Source of the DNA: SLHU01 sp009929975
GTDB lineage: Bacteria > Bacillota > Clostridia > Saccharofermentanales > UBA5734
Assembly (NCBI GenBank): GCA_040776905.1
Contig: JAXGZQ010000003.1
Location: forward strand, 248,001 to 312,000
Length of the DNA stretch: 64,000 nt
Direction of reading: 5' to 3'
In this document: positions 25,535-33,622 of the stretch, in pieces
Position numbering within the stretch: position 1 is the stretch's first letter
How the letters are laid out: every line of letters starts with the position of its first letter
Notes under the pieces: model-generated
What the model saw: only the letters and a program-made list of their open reading frames with translations
Database searches by the model: none
Told to the model about the DNA's origin: nothing
Made by a program: the position numbers and the translations under genes

Positions 25535-26164
25535 TTACCGTGTTCCAAACAACCGGTCGCCGGCATCGCCGAGGCCCGGTACAATATAGGCATGGTCATT
25601 GAGTTTCTCATCTCTGGCCGCGCAGAAAATCGGCACATCCGGATGATCATGATGGAGACGGGCAATGCCTTCCGGCGCGGCGATCAGGCACATGAACTTA
25701 ATCGTCTCAATCCCCTTCTGCTTGAGAAAACTCACAGCCGCTGAGGCGGACCCTCCGGTTGCGAGCATCGGATCGAGCACAACGATTTCGCGCTCTTCCA
25801 CATCTTCCGGCAGTTTGCAGTAGTATTCGACAGGCTCCAGTGTCTTGGGATCACGATACAGACCGATATGACCGACCTTCGCCATCGGGATCAGGTTCAG
25901 CATGCCATCGACCATACCCAGTCCGGCACGCAGAATCGGAACCAGCGCCAATTTTTTCCCAGCCAGCACCTTTGATTTCGCGATCGCGACGGGGGTCTCA
26001 ATCTCAACCTCTTTCAGCGGCAAGTCACGGGTGACTTCGTAGGCCATCAGCATGGCCACTTCTGAAACAAGTTCGCGAAACTCCTTGGTGGTCGTCCGTT
26101 TGTCACGCATCAGCGAAATTTTGTGCTGAATCAGCGGATGGTCGAATACAAATACGTTGTCCAT
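25535..26164 (-). CDS. upp: Uracil phosphoribosyltransferase
   Basis: 209 residues. It converts uracil and PRPP to UMP in pyrimidine salvage. Typical segments are HPLIQHKISLMRDK at the start, LVPILRAGLGMVDGM, the PRPP loop VLDPMLATGGSA and the uracil-binding YIVPGLGDAGDR. It lies between rpiB and the atp operon, a conserved order in Bacillota. Confidence 0.96.
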   Translation of the reverse strand: MDNVFVFDHPLIQHKISLMRDKRTTTKEFRELVSEVAMLMAYEVTRDLPLKEVEIETPVAIAKSKVLAGKKLALVPILRAGLGMVDGMLNLIPMAKVGHIGLYRDPKTLEPVEYYCKLPEDVEEREIVVLDPMLATGGSASAAVSFLKQKGIETIKFMCLIAAPEGIARLHHDHPDVPIFCAARDEKLNDHAYIVPGLGDAGDRLFGTR

Positions 26165-26227
26165 AACCTGGCCTCCTGTGTTTTCCTGTTATCAACAGTC
26201 CGCGCTGAGCGGACATTGTGCCTGATA

Positions 26228-26611
26228 TTATTCACAGCCGATCGCGTCAAGAATTGACAGTGCCAGAGCGGGTCCGACGACCCGGCCGCCGAGGGCCAGG
26301 ACATTGGCGTTATTGTGTTCACGTGCCATTCTGGCCATGTACTCATTGGTGCAAAGAGCCGCCCTGATCCCCTTGTGTTTGTTGGCGGCGATCGATATGC
26401 CGATACCAGTTCCGCAGATGACAATCCCGAATTCGCAGTCACGGCTCTGAATCGCGTGGGCAACCGCCGCGGCAAAAGGAACATAACTGTCCGGCGTCAC
26501 ACTGTCACGCGCGCCGAAATCGACACATTCAATCTGCTGTTTCTCCAGATAGTCAATCACATGCTGTTTCAGCTGATAGCCGGCATGATCACTGCCAATC
26601 GCGATTTTCAT
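26228..26611 (-). CDS. rpiB: Ribose-5-phosphate isomerase B, C-terminally short
   Basis: 127 residues of the RpiB/LacA-LacB family. It interconverts ribose-5-phosphate and ribulose-5-phosphate. Features are MKIAIGSDHAGY at the start, catalytic Cys71 in VICGTGIGISI and NANVLALGGRVVG. The protein stops at LDAIGCE, whereas relatives continue about 15-20 residues to an Arg-containing GGRHxxR segment. No frame after the stop restores that segment, so the truncation looks real and is not a simple frameshift. Activity may be altered. Confidence 0.88.
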   Translation of the reverse strand: MKIAIGSDHAGYQLKQHVIDYLEKQQIECVDFGARDSVTPDSYVPFAAAVAHAIQSRDCEFGIVICGTGIGISIAANKHKGIRAALCTNEYMARMAREHNNANVLALGGRVVGPALALSILDAIGCE

Positions 26612-26663
26612 CCAAGTTGCTCCTGTCTCTGACGCTTCGGTTTATTCTACCATGACTCCGCGC

Positions 26664-26692
26664 ATGATAACAGCATGAGGCCTTCCGGTCAA
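26664..26692 (-). promoter_or_regulatory. Putative promoter of rpiB-upp
   Basis: Minus-strand TTGACC (26687-26692), a 17-base spacer and TATCAT (26664-26669), about 50 bases before rpiB. A second TAGAAT hexamer occurs a little downstream, closer to rpiB. Confidence 0.6.
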
Positions 26693-26712
26693 ATGGAGGG
26701 CCGGTGGTCTTC

Positions 26713-28005
26713 CTACAACGGATAGTTCTGGTCGATCGGACGGTGGTGAAACTGCTTTTTCCCGCTGGCATATTCATCGACGGTCTGACCCTGCCCGATG
26801 ATCCGGTACTGATAGGTCAGCAGGCCTTCAATGCCAACCGGTCCGCGCGCGTGGATCTTGCTCGTACTGACACCGACTTCCGCGCCGAAGCCATACTTGA
26901 ATCCATCACTGAAGCGGGTTGACGCGTTCCAAAAAACATTGCCGGAATCCACACCGAGAAGAAAACGGCGGGCAGCGTCCGGGTTCTGGCTGACAATCGC
27001 GTCGGTATGACCGGAACCGAACTGATTGATATGGTCAATCGCCGCTTCGAGCTGATCAACAATCCGGATCGAGACCGCGTAGTCAAGGTATTCGTGATGC
27101 CAGTCCTGTACCGGCAGACATCCGGTCAGAGCCCGGGTCCGTTCACAGCCATACAGGGTCACCTGATGCCTGCGCAAAGCCTGAGCCAGCTCAGGGAGCA
27201 GGCTTTCAGCAATCGCTTCATGCAGCAGAATCGTTTCAGCCGCGTTGCAGACAGCCACATACTGGGTCTTGCTGTCAACGGCAAGCCGAATGGCCATGTC
27301 AGGATCGGCCTGATCATCCACATAGAGATGACAGACGCCATCCGCATGACCGAGAACCGGAATCTGCGTATGGTCCATGATGTAGCGGACAAATTCATTG
27401 GAACCGCGCGGAATGACCAGATCAACCAGATCATCCATGCTCAGCAGATCCGCGACATCCGCCCGCGACTCCATCAGATGAATCCAGCCGTCCGGTAGTC
27501 CGGCCTGTTGTCCGGCCGCGAGAATGATTTTCGTCAGGACAGCGTTCGTCAGAGCGGCTTCCGACCCGCCCTTGAGCATGACGGCGTTGCCGCTCTTGAG
27601 CGCCAGTGACGAAATCTGTACGAGCGCGTCCGGTCTGGATTCAAAGATGATCCCGATCACGCCGAGCGGACAACTGACCCTGTACAGATCGAGTCCCTCG
27701 TCCAGCCGGGTCGCCAGCTGCGTCCTGCCGACCGGATCAGGCATTTCAGCCAAATGTCCCAGACCCTCAACCACGTCGCGCAGTTTGTTATCATCGAATG
27801 CCAGCCGTTTCAAAAGCGGTGCGGCCAGGCCCTCCGTCTCAGCTCGTTCCAGATCCTGCCGGTTTGCCAGGAATATCTCGGCGGCATGGCTGCTCAACGC
27901 TTGCGCGATCGCCAGCAAAGCGTTGTTCTTTTGATCATGATCCAAAGTTGCCATGAATCTGGATGCTGATCGCGCGGTTTCCGCGATATGTCGTATACCG
28001 GCCAT
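26713..28005 (-). CDS. proA: Glutamate-5-semialdehyde dehydrogenase (gamma-glutamyl phosphate reductase)
   Basis: 430 residues from ATG 28005, preceded by AAGGAG. It reduces gamma-glutamyl phosphate to glutamate semialdehyde with NADPH in proline synthesis. The catalytic Cys253 is in YVAVCNAAET. The family segments VIGIIFESRPDA and KSGNAVMLKGGSEA are present, and the C-terminus has GFGAEVGVSTSKIHARGP. A further in-frame opening upstream crosses the DnaA-box-like cluster and is not likely coding. No proB is adjacent. Confidence 0.95.
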   Translation of the reverse strand: MAGIRHIAETARSASRFMATLDHDQKNNALLAIAQALSSHAAEIFLANRQDLERAETEGLAAPLLKRLAFDDNKLRDVVEGLGHLAEMPDPVGRTQLATRLDEGLDLYRVSCPLGVIGIIFESRPDALVQISSLALKSGNAVMLKGGSEAALTNAVLTKIILAAGQQAGLPDGWIHLMESRADVADLLSMDDLVDLVIPRGSNEFVRYIMDHTQIPVLGHADGVCHLYVDDQADPDMAIRLAVDSKTQYVAVCNAAETILLHEAIAESLLPELAQALRRHQVTLYGCERTRALTGCLPVQDWHHEYLDYAVSIRIVDQLEAAIDHINQFGSGHTDAIVSQNPDAARRFLLGVDSGNVFWNASTRFSDGFKYGFGAEVGVSTSKIHARGPVGIEGLLTYQYRIIGQGQTVDEYASGKKQFHHRPIDQNYPL

Positions 28006-28048
28006 TGATTGATTCTCCTTCTTATCCTCATCGTCCACAAATCCAGCC

Positions 28049-28078
28049 TGTGGATAGTGTGGATAACTCTGTGTATAA
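28049..28078 (-). promoter_or_regulatory. Three tandem DnaA-box-like 9-mers upstream of proA
   Basis: On the minus strand TTATACACA (28070-28078), TTATCCACA (28058-28066) and CTATCCACA (28049-28057) stand in the same direction. The middle one is the exact DnaA-box consensus, and the last two abut directly. They lie 44 to 73 bases before the proA start codon. Confidence 0.65.
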
Positions 28079-28101
28079 CTATGAGACAACGGTTTCACGC
28101 T

Positions 28102-28168
28102 TTTCAGCGGCTGAAACATCTGATATCACGTGGTTCCTATTTTCAGTTTAGCCATCCGGTAAACTGAA
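28102..28168. repeat. Palindromes in the proA upstream region
   Basis: The 234-base gap between proA and the nucleotidyltransferase holds two further inverted repeats. TTTCAGC-G-GCTGAAA is at 28102-28116, and a perfect 9-bp pair, TTCAGTTTA/TAAACTGAA (28142-28150 and 28160-28168), encloses a 9-base loop. Neither has an adjacent U-run, so they look more like operators than terminators. I see no gene in the gap. Confidence 0.5.
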
Positions 28169-28239
28169 CACATTTTTGCCTTTCACCGTTTTTGTCCGCT
28201 TCTGTCGACGTATCCGCCACTTTCAACGGCTGGTCCTCA

Positions 28240-29016
28240 TTACAAGGTTGTCCGCGACTCGCGGACAGGGGGAAAGGTTGTCTTGACATCATCATAAGAC
28301 TCACGGGTACCGATATCGATACAGATACCATCAAACAGATACACCCGGACCGGCTTGCGCTGATACAGCCAGGCCGGGAAATGCCCTGGCGCGTCCGGTG
28401 GCAGACCGGCATCCAGGTACTCACGGATCAGCGGCAGGGTATCACGCCGATAAAAGTAGGTCGCGAAGACGGCGATATCGGTTTTTGGACGGTCTGGTTT
28501 TTCTTCAAGGCTGATAACATATCCGCGCGGATCGATTTCGGCGATGGCGTATCGGGACAGATCATCAGCGTCTGGCATGCGGCGGGCCAGAATCATGTCA
28601 GCGCCATCGTGTTCGAATTCCCGCCAGGCATCACTCAGCGCGTAAGTGAAGAGATTGTCTCCGGCAATCACCAGCAGATCATCATCGATTCCGGCTGCCT
28701 CAATACAAAACTGAATGTCCCCGATCGCGCCCAGACGGTCCGCCTCGCTGGTCGATCCATCGTCATGAATCACCAGCTGCACATTCGATTGTTTCGGCAT
28801 GTCCGACCGAAACCGGCCGGCCCATCCCTCAAACTGGTTGATGAAGCGATGATTACTGACAACATGGATCTCACTGACCGCGTCAAGCGTCAGGATCTGA
28901 TCCATGATATAGTCGATGATCGGCCGGCCCGCGACCGGCAGCAGGGCCTTGGCTTTATCCTTTGTCAGTGGATACAGCCGGGTCGCGTAGCCTGCCGCCA
29001 GAATCAATGCTTTCAT
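28240..29016 (-). CDS. Sugar-phosphate nucleotidyltransferase family protein
   Basis: 258 residues with the nucleotidyltransferase signature MKALILAAGYATRLYPLTKD, KALLPVAGRPIIDYIMDQI, the metal-binding VIAGDNLF and the substrate segment ISLEEKPDRPK. Family members activate sugar-1-phosphates or choline phosphate with NTPs for cell-surface polymers; the substrate cannot be read. The final codons lie in a 9-bp GC-rich palindrome (28249-28267). It starts 10 bases after the upstream methyltransferase, so both are probably in one transcript. Confidence 0.87.
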   Translation of the reverse strand: MKALILAAGYATRLYPLTKDKAKALLPVAGRPIIDYIMDQILTLDAVSEIHVVSNHRFINQFEGWAGRFRSDMPKQSNVQLVIHDDGSTSEADRLGAIGDIQFCIEAAGIDDDLLVIAGDNLFTYALSDAWREFEHDGADMILARRMPDADDLSRYAIAEIDPRGYVISLEEKPDRPKTDIAVFATYFYRRDTLPLIREYLDAGLPPDAPGHFPAWLYQRKPVRVYLFDGICIDIGTRESYDDVKTTFPPVRESRTTL

Positions 29017-29025
29017 ATGCCCTCC

Positions 29026-30225
29026 CTAATTTAAACGGAAATATTGATAAAGAGTACAACGGATCATGCCATTGTAGAGTTTCCGACGCTTGTCAGCCGT
29101 TCCGCCGGCCAGATCCTCAAAGGTTTCCTGTGGACTGATCACGGCCAGCCGGTACGGTCGCCTGGCTTTTCCGTGATTCAGAAACAACTGGCTGAGCTGA
29201 CGGATCATGTCATCTGCCTGTTTGGGATCGAGCAGCCGTTCGCCATAAGGCGGGTTGCAGAGAATCAACAGACGGCCGCTGCCCGTCCATTCACTGATGA
29301 CCTGATCGTTCAGATCGTACAGATCATGCCGCTGCCAGCCGATCCAGTCCGCCAGGCCGGCCCGTTCAGCATTGGAACGGGCGATGGCGACCGCGTCAGC
29401 TGAAATATCTGATCCGAAAATAAAGGGGTGTTCCGGCGGTGATTTGAGCGGCTGGGCCGCTGCCGCTTCGCGAACGGCTGAGAAAGGCTCTTTCCCGATA
29501 AAAAACCACGATTCGGCTGCGAAGGAGCGCTGCAGACCCGGCGCACGGCCTGAGGCCATCAGTGCGGCCTCAATCGCGATGGTTCCGGATCCGCAGCAGG
29601 GGTCGAGCAGAGTTTCACTGCCATCCGCCCGGAAATGGGCAAAGCGCAGCATGGCCGCCGCCAGCGTTTCCCGGATCGGTGCCTCATGCTGCAGCGGACG
29701 GTATCCCCGCTTATGCAGGCCGTCACCGGAAGTATCAACCATCAGATGAATCTGGTCATTGACAATTCCGAACTGGATCTGGATCGCGCCTTTTGCCGGA
29801 TCCTCCGGCCAGGTCTCATCATCGGACAGGCCATTCACGCGCAGAAGCCGCCTGACAATCGCCTTCTTGATCAGGCGCTGGCAGGACGGTACTCCGAAGA
29901 GTTTGGATTTGCGGGAATATCCCTTGACCAGGATCATCATGCCCGGACGAATCCATTGCTCCCAGGGCATTTGTGCGGTCCGGTCAAAGAGATGGTCAAA
30001 ATCAGGAACCGGAAATTCCGCCAGCTCCAACAGGACACGTTCCGCCGTTGATAACCAGATATTGGTTCGGGCGACGGCTTCCCTGACCGCCGCAGGGTCG
30101 GAACCGGTATCAAGCAAGACCTGGCCGTCCTGGACTGTGATCGTGGTCCGGTCATAGCCGAGTGCTTTCAGCTCATCGGCAACAGCCGCCTCGATACCGA
30201 ATAATGTTGTCATGACAATTTTCAT
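29026..30225 (-). CDS. THUMP-domain class I RNA methyltransferase (RlmL-like)
   Basis: 399 residues from ATG 30225, which has AAAGGA eight bases upstream. It begins with a ferredoxin-like/THUMP RNA-binding region (MKIVMTTLFGIEAAVADELKALG). The Rossmann methyltransferase domain contains LLDPCCGSGTIAIEAAL (SAM-binding motif I) and the catalytic ILCNPPYGERL. These are features of the RlmL/UPF0020 group that makes N2-methylguanosine in 23S rRNA. The precise target is inferred from family only. Confidence 0.9.
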   Translation of the reverse strand: MKIVMTTLFGIEAAVADELKALGYDRTTITVQDGQVLLDTGSDPAAVREAVARTNIWLSTAERVLLELAEFPVPDFDHLFDRTAQMPWEQWIRPGMMILVKGYSRKSKLFGVPSCQRLIKKAIVRRLLRVNGLSDDETWPEDPAKGAIQIQFGIVNDQIHLMVDTSGDGLHKRGYRPLQHEAPIRETLAAAMLRFAHFRADGSETLLDPCCGSGTIAIEAALMASGRAPGLQRSFAAESWFFIGKEPFSAVREAAAAQPLKSPPEHPFIFGSDISADAVAIARSNAERAGLADWIGWQRHDLYDLNDQVISEWTGSGRLLILCNPPYGERLLDPKQADDMIRQLSQLFLNHGKARRPYRLAVISPQETFEDLAGGTADKRRKLYNGMIRCTLYQYFRLN

Positions 30226-30259
30226 AGGCCCATCCTTTTCATCGATCATATTATAGCAT

Positions 30260-30862
30260 TCAGCTCAGGAACATACGACTGAGGATCAAGGTCATCCCGG
30301 AAAGCAGCCAGCCGCCGATGATGTCAGACAGCCAGTGGACATCCAGATACAGCCGACCGTACGCGGTCAGCAAAGCGACCGCGGTCAGATAGATTGTGAT
30401 CAGCCACAAAACAACCGGCGGCAGGAACGGCTGGAGCACCTGAGGCACCAGCAGTGCGAAGGTCAGGCTCGCCGCGCTATGTCCGCTCGGATAGGAGCTG
30501 GACGTCATAATCACATGAGAGATCAGCTGCGGCGGCCGTGTGATCGACGATAGACGCTTCGACAGGCTGACAATCGTGGTCTGGACAAACATCGTCGAAG
30601 TCAAAACCATCGCCCGGCGCCAGTCCTGCCAGAGCCAGCCGATCAGCAACGCCAGCAGCAACACCTGAAGCGAAAGGAAAATCACATCGTTGTATCGATG
30701 CGTCAGGATCATGAGCGGCCGCCAGCGAAGATTGCGGGTGGCGGCGACCTGTCGCCGGACCCAGATGTTGACCGGCATCAGTACAGGATAAAGAAGAGCC
30801 AGCAGCGTATAGAGCACCAGGCCCGTCAGCAGAAGGATCAGTTCAGTTCGTTCAATCGGCAT
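30260..30862 (-). CDS. PAP2-family membrane phosphatase
   Basis: 200 residues, about five to six membrane segments. The three PAP2 motifs are present: KRLSSITRPP, SYPSGHSAAS and GRLYLDVHWLSDIIGG, with the catalytic histidines in the last two. Such enzymes dephosphorylate undecaprenyl pyrophosphate or phosphatidic acid on the outer membrane face. It is followed within 35 bases by the RNA methyltransferase and preceded by the Gx transporter, all on the same strand. Confidence 0.9.
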   Translation of the reverse strand: MPIERTELILLLTGLVLYTLLALLYPVLMPVNIWVRRQVAATRNLRWRPLMILTHRYNDVIFLSLQVLLLALLIGWLWQDWRRAMVLTSTMFVQTTIVSLSKRLSSITRPPQLISHVIMTSSSYPSGHSAASLTFALLVPQVLQPFLPPVVLWLITIYLTAVALLTAYGRLYLDVHWLSDIIGGWLLSGMTLILSRMFLS

Positions 30863-30868
30863 GGAATA

Positions 30869-31447
30869 TCAGTCCAGTCTGCGAAAGCGATTGATAACGG
30901 GACGGGCAGCAAAACCGGTCAGGGTCCCCGTCCCGAGGCTGGTCAGAAGCAGCGGCGGCAGATAGGTCAGCAACAGGAGCGGTTCCTGTAAAATCAGGCC
31001 GGCCATGGCGACCTGTCCGATATTATGAGCGGCGGCACCGGCCACACTGAGGCCGATCACCGATAGGGCACGTCCCTCCCACCGGCTGAGCGGCCACATG
31101 ACAAAAAACGCGAGCAGCCCGCCACTGAGTGACAGCATCAGGGTCATCGGACCCATGATCCCGCCCATGATCAGGCTGCGCAGGATGATGATCATCAGCG
31201 CGTCAACCGGTCTGAGACGCTGCAGGGTGAAAAGTGTAACGGTGTTGGCCAGGCCCAGTTTGAGCCCGGGCACCGGAATGAGCAGATGGAGAGGAATCCA
31301 GCGTTCCACCAGCGACAGGACCAGCGCCACCGACAGAAGAATGGCATTGCGGGTCATCCGCCTGAGTGCCTGCCGACTTTGCCGGTTCTGTCTGTTCCGG
31401 ATCGGTGTCCGGCTGGACATGGCATCGTTCTTAATCGTTTCCTTCAT
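30869..31447 (-). CDS. Gx transporter / heptaprenyl diphosphate synthase component I family membrane protein
   Basis: 192 residues with about five membrane segments after a basic N-terminal tail. The ERWIPLHLLIPVPGLKLGLANTVTL region (family hallmark PGxKLGLAN) identifies the Hpre_diP_synt_I (PF07456-like) family. Its transport function is uncertain; relatives are ECF-S-like. It overlaps the NusG-II protein gene by 4 bases, a standard pairing in Clostridia. Confidence 0.87.
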   Translation of the reverse strand: MKETIKNDAMSSRTPIRNRQNRQSRQALRRMTRNAILLSVALVLSLVERWIPLHLLIPVPGLKLGLANTVTLFTLQRLRPVDALMIIILRSLIMGGIMGPMTLMLSLSGGLLAFFVMWPLSRWEGRALSVIGLSVAGAAAHNIGQVAMAGLILQEPLLLLTYLPPLLLTSLGTGTLTGFAARPVINRFRRLD

Positions 31448-31914
31448 CGAATGATCACATCCAGTCCGTCATCAGATTCCTGTGCTTCACCTTCAATTCG
31501 CAAAACAAGCTGTCCCGGAACACAGGCCGCCATATCGCCGGACCGGCTGATCCAGCCGGTCCTGACACAGATCTGATCCGGACAGTCAGCTTCAGCGAAG
31601 CGGATCCGTCCCTCTTCCCATTCCAGAACATAATGATGCCCATGCGCGTCAATGGCCTTGCTGCCGGATTCTGTCTCAGCAGACAGATCGAATTGAGCGA
31701 TCGTTCGCCCGCTATCGCTGAGAACCGCACGGACTGCCCGCTGGCGGACAGGACCGATGAGCCCGGTCATCAGACCGACCGCAAGTCCGGCGATGAGCAG
31801 ATACAAAAGCCAGTCGCCCCAGCGAAGCTCACGGTACCAGGGAATTGTAACGTTCCGCCGGGCCCGGTCGAATGATGCCGTTCCGGCTGTGTTGTTGTCC
31901 GGATGATCTGCCAT
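31444..31914 (-). CDS. NusG domain II-containing membrane-anchored protein
   Basis: 156 residues. A single membrane segment (LLYLLIAGLAVGLMTGLIG) is followed by an external NusG-II beta domain ending CPDQICVRTGWISRSGDMAACVPG (hallmark CxDxxCxxxG...ACxP). These small proteins almost always precede the Gx transporter gene, as here. The function is unknown. A TATAAT hexamer on the minus strand at 31973-31978 may be part of its promoter; no clear -35 box is seen. Confidence 0.88.
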   Translation of the reverse strand: MADHPDNNTAGTASFDRARRNVTIPWYRELRWGDWLLYLLIAGLAVGLMTGLIGPVRQRAVRAVLSDSGRTIAQFDLSAETESGSKAIDAHGHHYVLEWEEGRIRFAEADCPDQICVRTGWISRSGDMAACVPGQLVLRIEGEAQESDDGLDVIIR

Positions 31915-32075
31915 TAATCGTGTTAACCTCCATCATGTGCGGACCGGCCGGTTCAGGCTGATCCTTCTCCTTATTATACTGGACAACAGCAGGTTTCGCC
32001 TACCGTGTTTGTCCTGCCGTTCCTGACAAGCGGTTCAAGCCGCCCCGCAGGCGTCAGTTCCACCTGCCCGGCAGA

Positions 32076-32104
32076 TTGACAGAGACCGGCGCATCACCTA
32101 AAAT
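32076..32104 (+). promoter_or_regulatory. Promoter of tRNA-Arg(CCT)
   Basis: TTGACA (32076-32081), a 17-base spacer and TAAAAT (32099-32104). The predicted +1 lies a few bases before the tRNA. The stretch 31915-32075 between this promoter and the divergent NusG-II gene shows no gene. Confidence 0.85.
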
Positions 32105-32117
32105 GTTGATGCGCCGG
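32086..32117 (+). repeat. Perfect 11-bp inverted repeat enclosing the -10 box of the tRNA-Arg promoter
   Basis: CCGGCGCATCA (32086-32096) and TGATGCGCCGG (32107-32117) are exact inverted copies. The 10-base loop contains the TAAAAT -10 hexamer, and the right arm reaches the first base of the tRNA. This is an operator-like arrangement. Confidence 0.8.
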
Positions 32118-32193
32118 GTCCCGTAGCTCAGCAGGATAGAGCGTCGGTTTCCTAAACCGCAGGTCGGAGGTTCGAATCCTCTCGGGATCACCA
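32117..32193 (+). tRNA. tRNA-Arg (anticodon CCT)
   Basis: The cloverleaf is complete. Acceptor GGTCCCG pairs with CGGGATC, the D arm is GCTC/GAGC, the anticodon loop TTCCTAA gives CCT, and the T arm is GGAGG-TTCGAAT-CCTCT. CCA is encoded at 32191-32193. It decodes AGG. Confidence 0.96.
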
Positions 32194-32199
32194 TTAAGC

Positions 32200-32227
32200 C
32201 GCCAGAAAGAATTTTCTGGCGTTTTTT
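32200..32227 (+). terminator. Intrinsic terminator of tRNA-Arg
   Basis: CGCCAGAAA and TTTCTGGCG form a 9-bp stem with a 4-base loop, followed by six T residues. Confidence 0.93.
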
Positions 32228-32288
32228 GCGTCTTTCGCCACGATCATTCCGGCGTATTTGATGGCCAGGCCATAACGCTTAATGGTAT

Positions 32289-32316
32289 TTGGGTCGTCAT
32301 TATGTCATAGTATTAT
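32289..32316 (+). promoter_or_regulatory. Putative promoter of the URO-D-like gene pair
   Basis: TTGGGT (32289-32294), a 16-base spacer and TATTAT (32311-32316). GTCATA (32304-32309) and TATGAC (32324-32329) form a 6-bp inverted repeat around the -10 box. Confidence 0.45.
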
Positions 32317-32349
32317 CGAGGAATATGACGAGGCAAGGAGTGACGCTCA

Positions 32350-33603
32350 ATGAACGGAAAAGAGAAACTGGACACAGCATTAGCGCATAAAGCAGGTCCG
32401 GTGCCCTTTGATCTGGGCGCGACCGCGGTGACGGGCATCCATTGCTCAGTCGTTGAGAAACTACGCCATTATTATGGGCTGGAGCAGCATCCGGTAGCCA
32501 TCGCGGACCCTTATCAGATGCTCGGAGTGATTGACGATGACCTCAAAGCAGCCATGGGAATTGATACGGATTGCATTACCAGCGATTCGACCATTTTCGG
32601 ATTCAAGCCGGGCAGTGAAAAAGAATGGCGGACTCCGTGGGGGCAGACTGTTCTGGTCTCGGATGAATTTAAAACGAGCCTGAGCGCAGAGGGTGACACA
32701 TTGATCTATGCCTGTGGTGATACCGATTACCCGCCCTGTGCCCGTATGCCAGCAAGCGGCTACTTCTTCGACTCGATCATCCGCGGCCATACCTACGATG
32801 AAGATAACCCTCACGTCGAAGATAATCTGGAAGAGTTCACCCTCATCAGCCAGGCAACTCAGGAGTTTATGCAAAAACAGCTTGCGCCGCTGGTGAACAG
32901 TGGCCGCGGACTGGTAGCCCAGGTCGGCGGATGTGCCATTGGCGACATCGCCCTGGTACCGGGCCCGATGCTGAAAGACCCGAAAGGGCTGCGGGATATA
33001 ACGGAATGGTATATGGCGACGGTTGCCGATCCCGGTTATCTGCATCAGATATTCGAAAAACAGACGGAAATCGCGCTGCAGAACTTGAAAACGACCTATG
33101 AGCTGCTGGGCGATGCTGTATCGGTTGTCTTCATCTGCGGTACGGATTTTGGCACGCAGAAAGCGCCATTTTGTTCGAATGAAACTTTCCGGTCGCTTTA
33201 CCAGCCGTATTACCGCAAGATGAACGACTGGATCCATCAAAACACGATGTGGAAGAGTTTCAAGCATTCTTGCGGCTCAATCCGCCCGCTGCTGGGCGAC
33301 ATCATCGAGTCAGGCTTTGACATTATCAATCCTGTGCAATGGAGCGCAAAGAATATGGACGCCAAAACCCTGAAACGTGACTTTGGCCATGATATCACAT
33401 TCTGGGGCGGAGGTATCAACACGCAAAAAACCCTGCCGTACGGAACGCCCGATGAAGTGCGGCAGGAAGCCTTGGGCTGTCTGGAAATTTTCGCCCGGGA
33501 CGGTGGTTATGTCTTTAATACGGTCCATAACATTCAAGCGAAAACCCCGGTGGAAAATGTGGTTGCCCTGGCTGAAGCCCTGCAGTCCTTCAACCAACGC
33601 TGA
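32350..33603 (+). CDS. Uroporphyrinogen decarboxylase-like (URO-D/MtaA superfamily) protein
   Basis: 417 residues with the URO-D TIM-barrel pattern. The zinc-site motif of cobalamin-dependent methyltransferases is seen as His306-Ser-Cys308 (KHSCGS), followed by FDIINPVQWSAKNMD and FWGGGINTQKTLPYGTPDEV. Family members of this branch move methyl groups between a corrinoid protein and a thiol or demethylate methoxylated compounds; they are not heme enzymes. AAGGAG precedes the start. No corrinoid protein or its activator is encoded nearby, so the partner and substrate are unknown. Confidence 0.82.
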   Translation: MNGKEKLDTALAHKAGPVPFDLGATAVTGIHCSVVEKLRHYYGLEQHPVAIADPYQMLGVIDDDLKAAMGIDTDCITSDSTIFGFKPGSEKEWRTPWGQTVLVSDEFKTSLSAEGDTLIYACGDTDYPPCARMPASGYFFDSIIRGHTYDEDNPHVEDNLEEFTLISQATQEFMQKQLAPLVNSGRGLVAQVGGCAIGDIALVPGPMLKDPKGLRDITEWYMATVADPGYLHQIFEKQTEIALQNLKTTYELLGDAVSVVFICGTDFGTQKAPFCSNETFRSLYQPYYRKMNDWIHQNTMWKSFKHSCGSIRPLLGDIIESGFDIINPVQWSAKNMDAKTLKRDFGHDITFWGGGINTQKTLPYGTPDEVRQEALGCLEIFARDGGYVFNTVHNIQAKTPVENVVALAEALQSFNQR

Positions 33604-33622
33604 GCAGCATGAGGATGAGCCG

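Noticed and set aside
26165..26260. Frameshift explaining the short RpiB
   Set aside because: No frame after the stop codon encodes the missing C-terminal segment, so truncation is more likely than a sequencing error.
28006..28239. Replication origin at the DnaA-box cluster
   Set aside because: No dnaA, dnaN, rpmH or AT-rich unwinding region is nearby and there are only three boxes; regulation of proA is more likely.
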